Under the pieces are notes generated by a model. It saw only the letters and a list, made by a program, of their open reading frames with translations. It was not told the origin of the DNA and searched no databases. Shown here in pieces: positions 40,556-48,326 of a stretch of 64,000 bases of DNA. Position numbers and translations under genes: made by a program. Source of the DNA: Isoptericola sp. AK164 (GTDB taxonomy: Bacteria; Actinomycetota; Actinomycetes; Actinomycetales; Cellulomonadaceae); the NCBI RefSeq assembly GCF_029643425.1, contig NZ_CP119106.1, positions 1 to 64,000 on the forward strand, written 5' to 3'. Every line of letters begins with the position of its first letter. The stretch's first letter is position 1.

Positions 40556-41359
40556 ATGGTCCGGACGTCGTCATCAGACCCGTGGTACGTCACGTCGCCG
40601 GACGGGACCCGGCTGGCGGTGTGGAGCACCGGGACCGGTCCCCCGCTGCTCCTGGTGCACGGGTCGATGTCCGACCACCGGCGCTGGCGCATCACCGAGT
40701 ACCTCAGCGACGACCGGACGGTGCACGCGATGGACCGGCGCGGACGGGGCGGCAGCACGGACGGCCCGGACTGGGCACCGGAGCGGGAGGTCGAGGACGT
40801 GGTCGCCGTCGTCGAGGCCGTGGCCGCCGACGCCGGGCACCCGACCGACGTGCTGGGCCACTCGTTCGGCGGCTACCTCTCGGTCCGGGCCGCGGGACGC
40901 ACCGCGCAGGTGCGCCGGCTGGTGCTCTACGAACCGGCGGTCGTGCCGCACCCCCAGCCGCCCGAGGTGGTCGCCCGGGTGCAGGCGGCGGTCGACGCCG
41001 GACGGTACGAGGAAGCCGTCGAGGTCATGATGCGGGACGTCCTGCACATGCCCGAGGCAGAGCTCGCCGTGCTCCGGGAGCAGCCGAGCTGGCCGGCGCG
41101 CGTGGCCACGGCCCCGACCCTGCCGCGGGAGGAGAGCGTCCCGCTGCTGCTGGACCCCGCCGAGGCGGCCGCCGTCACGGCGCCGACCCTGCTGATCCGG
41201 GGCGGGGACAGCCCGGAGTTCCTGCAGGACGCGATCCGGACCGTGGCGGGGTCCGTCCCGGACTGCCGGGTCGTGACGCTCGAGGGCCAGCAGCACGTGG
41301 CGGACCAGACCGACCCGGAGGGGTTCGCGACCGTGGTCCGAGAGTTCCTCCGGGGATGA
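40556..41359 (+). CDS. Alpha/beta hydrolase
   Basis: The 267-aa product starts MVRTSSSDPWYV at ATG 40556, eight bases after GGGAGG. It shows the oxyanion segment LLVHGSMSDHRRW (about residues 34-46), the nucleophile elbow GHSFGGYLS (Ser about 103), and a C-terminal His in GQQHVADQT (about 247). An acid residue lies in IRGGDSPEF. The overall pattern fits haloalkane-dehalogenase/esterase-type hydrolases, but the substrate is unknown. It is divergent from the flavoprotein gene across 110 bases that carry both promoters. Confidence 0.85.
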   Translation: MVRTSSSDPWYVTSPDGTRLAVWSTGTGPPLLLVHGSMSDHRRWRITEYLSDDRTVHAMDRRGRGGSTDGPDWAPEREVEDVVAVVEAVAADAGHPTDVLGHSFGGYLSVRAAGRTAQVRRLVLYEPAVVPHPQPPEVVARVQAAVDAGRYEEAVEVMMRDVLHMPEAELAVLREQPSWPARVATAPTLPREESVPLLLDPAEAAAVTAPTLLIRGGDSPEFLQDAIRTVAGSVPDCRVVTLEGQQHVADQTDPEGFATVVREFLRG

Positions 41360-41390
41360 CGCGGACCGGCGCGCGGACCGGCCGTGCAGG

Positions 41391-42161
41391 TCAGCCGCGC
41401 AGGGCGGCGCGGTCGTCGTCGGCTCTCGCACGGGGCGACGGCCGGACCTCGTCGCGCAACCGGCCCATCCGGGCGTCGAGCTCGGCCGCGACCCGGGCGG
41501 CGTCGTCGATCTCCGCGGCGAGGTCCGCCGGCAGCTCGGCGTTGTACTTGTAGTGCAGCTTGTGCTCCATCGATGCCCAGAAGTCCATGGCGATGGTGCG
41601 GACCTGCAGCTCGACCGGCACGTGCTCGACCTGGTCGGACAGGAAGACCGGCACCTCGACGATGAGGTGCAGCGACCGGTAGCCGTTCGGCTTCGGCGCG
41701 GCGATGTAGTCCTTGGTGGCCATCAGCCGCAGGTCGGCCTGGGTGCTGAGCATCTCCGCGATCCAGTAGACGTCGGAGACGAACGAGCACGTGATCCGGA
41801 TGCCGGCGATGTCGCGGATCTCGGACCGGATCGCCGGGACCGTGAGATCGGTGCCCTGGCGGACCGCCTTGGTCAGGATGCTGTCCGGGGCCTTGAGCCG
41901 GCTGCGCACGTGCTCGATCGGGCTGTAGTCGTAGGTGCTCTCGAACTCCTGACGCAGGATGTTCACCTTGGTCGACACCTCTTCGATGCCGAACTGGTAG
42001 ATGAGCCGCAGCCGCTGGAACTCCGTGCGCAGCTCCCGGAACCGCGCCAGCAGCCCGTCGCGGTCGTCCGCCAGCACGAGCTCCGGCGACTCCGTCTGCA
42101 GCCGCGCCATGATCGCGTGCTCGACCCGCAGCCCGACGTCGTGCCCGTGGCCCTGATCCAT
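41391..42161 (-). CDS. Small alarmone synthetase (RelA/SpoT synthetase domain only)
   Basis: It makes (p)ppGpp from ATP and GDP/GTP. The 256-aa product has only the synthetase domain: HVRSRLKAPDSILTKAV (about residues 82-98), DIAGIRITC, the YIAAPKPNGYRSLHLIV substrate loop, and VELQVRTIAMDFWASMEHKLHYK. There is no HD hydrolase, TGS or ACT domain, so it cannot remove the alarmone. An actinomycete RelZ/RelQ/RelP-like role is likely. ATG 42161 has the strong site GAGGAG; in-frame sequence to 42233 upstream is not used. Confidence 0.9.
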   Translation of the reverse strand: MDQGHGHDVGLRVEHAIMARLQTESPELVLADDRDGLLARFRELRTEFQRLRLIYQFGIEEVSTKVNILRQEFESTYDYSPIEHVRSRLKAPDSILTKAVRQGTDLTVPAIRSEIRDIAGIRITCSFVSDVYWIAEMLSTQADLRLMATKDYIAAPKPNGYRSLHLIVEVPVFLSDQVEHVPVELQVRTIAMDFWASMEHKLHYKYNAELPADLAAEIDDAARVAAELDARMGRLRDEVRPSPRARADDDRAALRG

Positions 42162-42229
42162 CTCTACTCCTCGGTTGGTCACTGCCCGCTCAACGTCGGG
42201 CGGTGGCCGGGCGTTCCGCCCGGCGGTGC

Positions 42230-43000
42230 TCACAGGTGGATCGTGACGTCCGCGTCCTCGCGCAGGTCGGTGACGATCGTGTCGATCGCCGCGCTCTGCT
42301 GCTGGCTGGTGGCCTGCTGGGCGAGCTGGTCGCGCACGTCCTCGAACGGCGGGACCTCGGGTGCCGACGCGCCGTCGCCGGCCTGGGACTCCATCTGCTC
42401 GACGAGGGTGTCGTACTGCGCGCGCAGCTCCTTCTCGGACGGCTCCTGCACGTCGGCCTCGGCCTCGATGTAGGTGGAGACCTGGAACTGGGTCGCGGCG
42501 TCCTCGCGCACCTGCTCCTCCGTCAGGCCCTGCTCTTCCAGCGCGGAGACGACCGCGTCGGCGGACTCGAGCCCGTTCTGCGCGGCGACGTCCTCGAGCG
42601 TGGACTCGATGTCCTGCGCGGTGGGCTCGATCCCGGCCTCGGCCGCGGCCTGGGTCAGGAGCCGGTTGTTCACCAGCTGCTCGACGACCTGCTGCTTGAG
42701 CGCGTCCTGGTCCACCGCACCGCCACCGCTCTGCTGCTGGGACAGAGCCGCCTGCTGCAGCTGTCCCTCGAAGCTCGTGACGAACTCCTCGCGGCCGACC
42801 TCCTCCCCGTTGACCTCGGCGACGACGTCGGGCACGTCCTCGAGGTCGGCCTCGGGCGCGGCGCCGGCGTCCGGCGTGGGCTCGGCGCTGGGGGCGGCCG
42901 ACGCGGACGAAGTGTCCTCGCTCTCGGACCCGGCGCTGCAGCCGGCGAGGGCGACGACCGCAGCCAGGGTGGCGGCGACGAGCGGACGCTTGATCGACAT
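42230..43000 (-). CDS. SurA/PrsA-like N-terminal domain lipoprotein
   Basis: The 256-aa product starts MSIKRPLVAATLAAVVALAG at ATG 43000 and has a lipobox LAGC (Cys about residue 21), so it should be an anchored lipoprotein. After an acidic Ser/Pro linker, residues about 65-200 match the SurA N-terminal chaperone fold (VVAEVNGEEVGREEFVTSFE, VVEQLVNNRLLTQAA). No parvulin isomerase domain follows, so it would be a chaperone without isomerase activity. Such proteins assist secreted protein folding. Spacing to its neighbours suggests a separate transcript. Confidence 0.85.
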   Translation of the reverse strand: MSIKRPLVAATLAAVVALAGCSAGSESEDTSSASAAPSAEPTPDAGAAPEADLEDVPDVVAEVNGEEVGREEFVTSFEGQLQQAALSQQQSGGGAVDQDALKQQVVEQLVNNRLLTQAAAEAGIEPTAQDIESTLEDVAAQNGLESADAVVSALEEQGLTEEQVREDAATQFQVSTYIEAEADVQEPSEKELRAQYDTLVEQMESQAGDGASAPEVPPFEDVRDQLAQQATSQQQSAAIDTIVTDLREDADVTIHL

Positions 43001-43180
43001 GGGTGACTCCTCCCGAGGGTGCAGGACGGCGAGCGTAAACACACGAGTCTGGGAACGGGAGCAGGTGGTGATCAGGTCGCGTTCAGGTGCGGGTGGGTAC
43101 ACTTCCGGCCGCTCGCGGCCGCGGGGCCGTGGCCGCAAGACCCCCTCTCGGCTATAGATTGAGAGTGGCGGGAGGAGCGC

Positions 43181-44446
43181 TCACCGCTCGAACCCCCACT
43201 CCGGATCGGTGAGCATCCGGGCCACGGCCAGCCCGATAGCGAGCGCCGCCACCACCAGCCCGGCCTCGACGGCGTAGGCCAGGGCCTGCGACGTCGCCCC
43301 GTTCGACATGTAGTAGATCGCCCGGTACGCCGAGGCGCCCGGGACCATGATGACGACGGCGGGGACCGACACCGTCACGCGCGGCACGTTCATCCGCGGA
43401 GCGACGACGGCCGCGAGCAGCCCGACCACCAGCGCGGCGGCGGCCGCGGCGGCCTGGACCGGGACATCGGCGTCGACCAGCCACAGCCGGCCGACGTTGG
43501 CGACCATCCCGATGGACGCCGCGGCCAACGCCATCGACCACGGACTGTTGAACATCAGCGCGAACCCGAGCACGCCGAGGAAGCTCGCCAGCAGCCGCAG
43601 CCCGAGCAGCAGGCCCGGGTCGAGCCCCATCGGCTCGTCCGGGACCGGGGAGAGCCCGACGACCATCGAGACGCCCCACACCGCCAGCGCGGCCGAGGTG
43701 AGGATCATCAACGCGTACGTCAGCCGGGCCAGCCCGGCCGAGAAGTCCAGCTTGGCCAGGTCCAGCGCGCCGGTGACCAGCGGGAACCCGGGCACCAGGA
43801 AGAGCACCGCGGAGACGTACCCGGCCTCGTGGTTGGTCGCGGCACCCCCGAGCGCGCCGAACGCCGCGAGGAAGCCGACGTAGGTGGAGGTGGCCAGCGC
43901 CGCGGCCAGCATCGTCACCCCGAACTGGTTCCAGCCGCGGTGGATCAGGGCGCGGCGCAGGGCCTGACCGAACCCTGCTCCGAGGAAGACACCGACGATC
44001 TCGACGACGCCGCCGTTGTTGAGGAAGGCGAACGCCGCGCAGGCGATCGCGGCCCACAGGGCGTTGAGGACCGCGGGGTACAGCGGCGGCTTGTCCTGGA
44101 TGCGGTCGAGCCGTGCGGTGGCGTCCTCGACGCTGACCGGCCGGTCCCGCTCGACGTCCTGGGCGAAGCGCTCCAGGGCGCACAGCCGGTCCGAGTTGAT
44201 CCCGACGCTGCGCACCTCGGTGACCTCGGTGCGGAAGCTGGGTCCGCGGTGCGACGTGGTCGTGATCTCGGTCAGCGTCACGTGGGCCTGATGTCGTTCG
44301 ATCCCCAGGGCGCGCGCGGCGCGGGCCATCGAGGCCTTGACCCGGTAGGACCCCGTCCCGGCGGACAGGGACAACCGGCCGACGCGCAGCGCCACGCCCG
44401 AGCGGCGGATGAGCTCGATCTCGGCGTCGTCAGGAGCGGTGGGCAC
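43181..44446 (-). CDS. ThrE family threonine/serine exporter
   Basis: The 421-aa product has a cytoplasmic N-terminal domain (about residues 1-150, with the conserved HQAHVTLTEITTT segment) and about ten membrane helices (about 155-410). This is the ThrE layout known from Corynebacterium, which exports threonine and serine. GTG 44446 begins VPTAPDDAEIELI. It lies alone between the lipoprotein gene and the divergent LuxR/HD gene. Confidence 0.88.
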   Translation of the reverse strand: MPTAPDDAEIELIRRSGVALRVGRLSLSAGTGSYRVKASMARAARALGIERHQAHVTLTEITTTSHRGPSFRTEVTEVRSVGINSDRLCALERFAQDVERDRPVSVEDATARLDRIQDKPPLYPAVLNALWAAIACAAFAFLNNGGVVEIVGVFLGAGFGQALRRALIHRGWNQFGVTMLAAALATSTYVGFLAAFGALGGAATNHEAGYVSAVLFLVPGFPLVTGALDLAKLDFSAGLARLTYALMILTSAALAVWGVSMVVGLSPVPDEPMGLDPGLLLGLRLLASFLGVLGFALMFNSPWSMALAAASIGMVANVGRLWLVDADVPVQAAAAAAALVVGLLAAVVAPRMNVPRVTVSVPAVVIMVPGASAYRAIYYMSNGATSQALAYAVEAGLVVAALAIGLAVARMLTDPEWGFER

Positions 44447-44528
44447 GGGTCCATCCTGGCGGCAGCCCGTCCCCGAGCGCGAGACGACCCACGGGCGTGG
44501 CCCCGGGGGCCGGACTATCGTCGGCAGC

Positions 44529-46124
44529 ATGGCTGACACGGCGTCGGCCCCGGCACAGCCGGTACGCGCCGCCGAGGTCGCCGCGGCGCTCTGCCTGGCC
44601 ACCGACCTCGGCATGGGCTTCCCCTGGGCGCACGGCCTCGAGGCGACCGCCGCGACGATGCGGCTGTGCGACGTCGCGGGGGTCGACGGCGCCGTCCGTC
44701 GGCAGGCGTACTACCTCAGCCTCCTGGCGTACGCGGGCTGCGCCGCCGACGCGACCGTCAAGGCGGGCATCTTCGGGGGCCCGATCACCGAGTCGATCGT
44801 CGACGTCATCTGGGGCAGCCGGCGCGAGCAGCGGGGCGTGATGCTGCGGTCGTTGCCCGACCCCGGGGCGTCGGTGCCCGTCGTCGTCGGGCAGACGGTC
44901 GCGCGACTGCCGCGGGCCGCCGCCTACGAGCCGCGCGAGTACCTCGCCCTGTGCGAGGTCGCCCAGCACCTGACCCGGCACCTGGGCCTCGGCGGCGTCG
45001 CGGAGGACCTGCACCACCTGACCGACCGCTGGGACGGGACCGGGGTGCTGGGACGGGGCCGGGGCGAGGAGATCCCGACCGCGCTGCGGCTCACCCTCGT
45101 CGCCCGCGACGCCGCCCACCACGCCGCGGCCGGGGGCAGCGCGCACGCGGCCGCCGTCGTCGCCGAGCGCGCGGGCCGCGCCCACGACCCGCGGTTCGCC
45201 GGCCTGCTCGCTCGCCACCACCAGGACGTCCTGGGCGGGCCGCGGGACGACGGTGTGACCTGGGAGGACGTGCTGGCCGCCGAACCCGGGGAGCCCGTCG
45301 AGATCCCGGCCGACCAGGTCGACGACGCCGTCGCAGCCCTCGGGGAGGTCGCCGACGTCGTCGGGCCGGCCTGGGCCGGCCGGTCCCGGCAGGTCGCGGC
45401 GCTCGCGGGCGGGGCGGCCGAGCTGGTCGGCATGGACGCGGCGGCCGTCCAGGAGGTCCGTCGGGCCGCCCTGCTGCAGGACGTGGGGCGGATCAGCGTC
45501 CCGGCGCGCACGTGGCTCGCACGCCGGCCGCTCACCGCCGAGGAGCGGGAGCAGGTGCGGCTGCACCCGTACTACACCGAGCGCGTCTGCGCCGCCTCGC
45601 CCTTCCTCGCCGCGCTGGCGCGGGACGCCGTCTGCCACCACGAGCGCCTGGACGGTTCCGGGTACCACCGGGGGCTGCCTGCGGTCGCCCTCGGGGCGCC
45701 GGCACGGATCCTCGCCGCGGCGGACGCGATGCGGTCCGCCGTGGAGGATCCGCCGCACGGCTGGGGACTCCCGCCGGCCGCCGCCGTCCACGCCCTCGCG
45801 CGCGACGTGGCGGACGGACGCCTCGACGCCGACGCCGTCGCCGGGGTGGTCGAGGCCGCCGGGCAGGAGCCGCCGCCGCTGCCGCGTCCGGCCGGCCTGA
45901 CCGAGCGGGAGAGTCGCGTCGTGGGCCTGGTGGCGCGCGGGCTGGCCACCAAGCAGGTGGCCCGGACGCTGGGGATCAGCCCGAAGACGGCGGACCAGCA
46001 CCTGCAGCACGCCTACCGCAAGATCGGCGTGTCCAGCCGGGCGGCGGTCGCGCTCTTCGCCGCCGACCACGGGCTCCTGGCCTGGGGAGAACTCCTGATA
46101 CCGGGGCGGCGCACGGCTCCGTAG
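44529..46124 (+). CDS. LuxR-type regulator with tandem degenerate HD domains
   Basis: The 531-aa product starts MADTASAPAQPVRAAEV. Residues about 20-200 and 270-430 each resemble an HD-GYP-like phosphodiesterase fold. The second has LLQDVGRISVP (about 314) where the catalytic His-Asp pair should be, so His is replaced by Gln, and HHERLDGSGYHRGLP where GYP became GYH. The first contains HHLTDRWDGTG but no HD pair. A LuxR helix-turn-helix closes the protein (about 456-520, LTERESRVVGLVARGLATKQ). The domains probably bind a ligand rather than hydrolyse it. A similar architecture occurs in other actinomycetes; its ligand is unknown. Confidence 0.85.
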   Translation: MADTASAPAQPVRAAEVAAALCLATDLGMGFPWAHGLEATAATMRLCDVAGVDGAVRRQAYYLSLLAYAGCAADATVKAGIFGGPITESIVDVIWGSRREQRGVMLRSLPDPGASVPVVVGQTVARLPRAAAYEPREYLALCEVAQHLTRHLGLGGVAEDLHHLTDRWDGTGVLGRGRGEEIPTALRLTLVARDAAHHAAAGGSAHAAAVVAERAGRAHDPRFAGLLARHHQDVLGGPRDDGVTWEDVLAAEPGEPVEIPADQVDDAVAALGEVADVVGPAWAGRSRQVAALAGGAAELVGMDAAAVQEVRRAALLQDVGRISVPARTWLARRPLTAEEREQVRLHPYYTERVCAASPFLAALARDAVCHHERLDGSGYHRGLPAVALGAPARILAAADAMRSAVEDPPHGWGLPPAAAVHALARDVADGRLDADAVAGVVEAAGQEPPPLPRPAGLTERESRVVGLVARGLATKQVARTLGISPKTADQHLQHAYRKIGVSSRAAVALFAADHGLLAWGELLIPGRRTAP

Positions 46125-46175
46125 CGTCGAGGACACGGACCGCACGAGGTCCCGCTCGACGTCCGAGGAGGAGCC

Positions 46176-47273
46176 ATGAGCACCCAGCAGCACGAGGCAC
46201 CCGTCGTGGTGGTCGGCGGGGGCCAGGCCGGACTGGCCACCTCGTACCACCTCTCGCGGCTGGGCGTCGAGCACGTGGTGCTCGACGCCGCCGCCCGGGC
46301 GGGGGACTCCTGGCGACACCGCTGGGACTCCCTGCGCCTCTTCACGCCGCCCCGCGTCGACCACCTGGACGGCCTGGACCTCGGGCGCCGCGGTCGGGTG
46401 CCGACGAAGGACGAGTTCGCGGACTACCTGGAGCGCTACGAGCGAGAGTTCGGCCTGCCCGTGCGGCACGGCGTCCGGGTCACCCGGCTCGCGGCCGACG
46501 GTGCCGGGTTCCGGCTGGAGGCGTCGGACGGCGAGCACCGGGCGGAGGCCGTCGTCGTCGCGATGAGTGGCCTCCAGGTTCCCCGGGTGCCGGAGCTCGC
46601 CGATCGCCTGAGCCCCAGGATCCGGACCCTGCACTCGACCGGGTACCGCAACCCCTCGCAGCTCGCCGACGGGCCGGTGCTGGTCGTGGGCGTCGGGAAC
46701 AGCGGCGCGGAGATCGCCGTCGAGGCCGCCCGGGACCACGAGACCTGGTTGGCCGGCACCGAGGCCGGGCACCTGCCGTTCCGCATCGACGGCTGGTTCG
46801 GGCGGAACCTCGGCACCCGGGTCGTGGCGTTCGTGTTCCGGCACGTGCTGACGATCGACACGCCGGTCGGTCGCCGGGCGCGGCCCGTGCTGCAGTCCCG
46901 GGCGGACCTGCTGGTGCGGGAGCGCCCCCGGGACCTGCGCCGGGCAGGCATCCGGCGGGTCCCGCGCATCGAGTCGGTCCGTGACGGCCTGCCGGTCGCC
47001 GCGGACGGCACGGTGCTCGACGTCGGCACGGTGGTCTGGTGCACCGGGTTCCGCACGGGGCTCGAGGACTGGGTCGACCTGCCGGTGCTGGACGAGCACG
47101 GACGCGTGCGCCAGGTGCGCGGGGTCACCGACGTGCCGGGGCTCTACACCGTCGGGCAGGACTTCCAGTACGCCAAGGCGTCGGAGCAGATCCCGGGCGT
47201 GAGCCGCGACGCGCGGTACGTGGCGACCCGGGTCGCGGAGGAGCTGGTCGGGCGGCCGAGCCCGGTGGGCTGA
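46176..47273 (+). CDS. Flavin-containing monooxygenase-like FAD/NAD(P)-binding oxidoreductase
   Basis: The 365-aa product has the FAD motif VVVVGGGQAGLATSYHL (about residues 9-25), the WRHRWDSLRLFTPP segment typical of CzcO/FMO-like proteins, and a second nucleotide motif VLVVGVGNSGAEIAVEAA (about 168-185). The FMO-type signature between the motifs is weak. CzcO-type proteins are often near cation exporters, but none is here. It has ATG 46176 after GAGGAGG and is probably cotranscribed with nothing else; the next gene converges after 13 bases. Confidence 0.85.
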   Translation: MSTQQHEAPVVVVGGGQAGLATSYHLSRLGVEHVVLDAAARAGDSWRHRWDSLRLFTPPRVDHLDGLDLGRRGRVPTKDEFADYLERYEREFGLPVRHGVRVTRLAADGAGFRLEASDGEHRAEAVVVAMSGLQVPRVPELADRLSPRIRTLHSTGYRNPSQLADGPVLVVGVGNSGAEIAVEAARDHETWLAGTEAGHLPFRIDGWFGRNLGTRVVAFVFRHVLTIDTPVGRRARPVLQSRADLLVRERPRDLRRAGIRRVPRIESVRDGLPVAADGTVLDVGTVVWCTGFRTGLEDWVDLPVLDEHGRVRQVRGVTDVPGLYTVGQDFQYAKASEQIPGVSRDARYVATRVAEELVGRPSPVG

Positions 47274-47286
47274 GCCGGCCGGCGGT

Positions 47287-47829
47287 TCAGTGGAACGTCG
47301 TCGCGTAGTACGTCTGCCGGTCGACGGTCTCCACGGTGACGTCCCGGGTCCGCTCCAGGTGACGGCGCAGGTTGTCGGCGAACCGCAGGCCGTCGTCGTT
47401 GAAGCGGGACACGTCGTAGGCGCACACGACCCGGTGCTCGGCCAGGCGGGCGACCAGCGCGTCGATCATGTCCATGAAGGTCCGGGTGGAGCGCCGGCCC
47501 GGGTGGGCGAGGGTGAAGCCGATGTACCAGACGGCGTCGCGCGCGGCGTGCTCCGGGTACCGCGCCGCGAAGAACTCCGGGCTCACCCAGGGCACGGCCG
47601 CCAGGTCCGTGGCCAGGGTCGTCAGCCCGACGGCCTCGCCGGACTCGTCGTGGGCCAGGAGCTTGAGCACCCGGGGGTCGGCCATCTCCTCGTCGAACTC
47701 GTGGCGGTGCAGCACGTGCCGCGCCGCGGCCCGGGTGCGCAGTGGCTCGAACGCCTCGCGGTACAGCTCCCAGAAGCGCTCGGCCAGCTCGCCGTCGACG
47801 ACGGTCTCGACGGTGACCTCGGTGCTCAC
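47287..47829 (-). CDS. GNAT-like protein in the arginine decarboxylase operon
   Basis: The 180-aa product starts VSTEVTVETVVDGELA at GTG 47829, overlapping the decarboxylase stop by four bases. The pattern of strands and the central AVGLTTLATDLAAVPWVS and WYIGFTLAHPGRRSTRTF segments suggest an acyl-CoA N-acyltransferase fold, although the Q/RxxGxG/A loop is not clean (HPGRRSTRT). If active, agmatine or another amine made by the decarboxylase is an attractive acceptor. This is inference from context. Confidence 0.55.
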   Translation of the reverse strand: MSTEVTVETVVDGELAERFWELYREAFEPLRTRAAARHVLHRHEFDEEMADPRVLKLLAHDESGEAVGLTTLATDLAAVPWVSPEFFAARYPEHAARDAVWYIGFTLAHPGRRSTRTFMDMIDALVARLAEHRVVCAYDVSRFNDDGLRFADNLRRHLERTRDVTVETVDRQTYYATTFH

Positions 47830-48326
47830 CGCGGGAGATCCTGCCACCCGGCGCGCCGGAACGTCGCGACCACGACGGCGGACACCGGCAGGGTGTCGCA
47901 GGTGATGCCGGTGATGAGCCGGCCCGCGGGGCGGTAGACGCCGCCGCGGGTGACGGAGAGGTCGTCGAGGCTGTGCGTCAGGTCGACGGCCACCTGTTCG
48001 TGCGACGGGCCCTCGTGCTCGACGAACAGGCCGGCGCCGCTGCCGTCCTCGTGGGCCGACCAGGCGATGCCGGCCCACGCCTCGTGGCCCGGCAACGAGG
48101 CGTGCGCCTCGGCGTACACGCAGAACAGCGCGTCACCGTGGGCACCCTGGAGCTGGTCGCGACCGTCGACCTCGTGGACGATGCTGCCCGGCGGGACGAC
48201 CGAGCTGAGCCGGACGAGGTTGAAGTCGCCGACCCCCGCGGCGGACAGGGCGGCGTCGAAGGCGGACAGCGTCGTGCGTCCGGTGCCGGTGCCGGAGCTG
48301 ACGCGGATGTCGAGGGTGTCGGTCAT
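47826..48326 (-). CDS. Pyruvoyl-dependent arginine decarboxylase
   Basis: This family makes agmatine from arginine using a pyruvoyl group formed by self-cleavage. The 166-aa product has the cleavage motif RLSSVVPPG, with Ser41-Ser42 at the cut, after the strand GVGDFNLVRL. The conserved catalytic Glu is in FVEHEGPS (compare EYEG in Methanocaldococcus PvlArgDC). Length equals that of the archaeal enzyme (about 165). ATG 48326 overlaps the sensor-kinase stop, and its own end overlaps the GNAT gene, making a three-gene operon headed by the kinase. Family is well supported; that arginine is the substrate in this branch is inferred. Confidence 0.85.
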   Translation of the reverse strand: MTDTLDIRVSSGTGTGRTTLSAFDAALSAAGVGDFNLVRLSSVVPPGSIVHEVDGRDQLQGAHGDALFCVYAEAHASLPGHEAWAGIAWSAHEDGSGAGLFVEHEGPSHEQVAVDLTHSLDDLSVTRGGVYRPAGRLITGITCDTLPVSAVVVATFRRAGWQDLPR

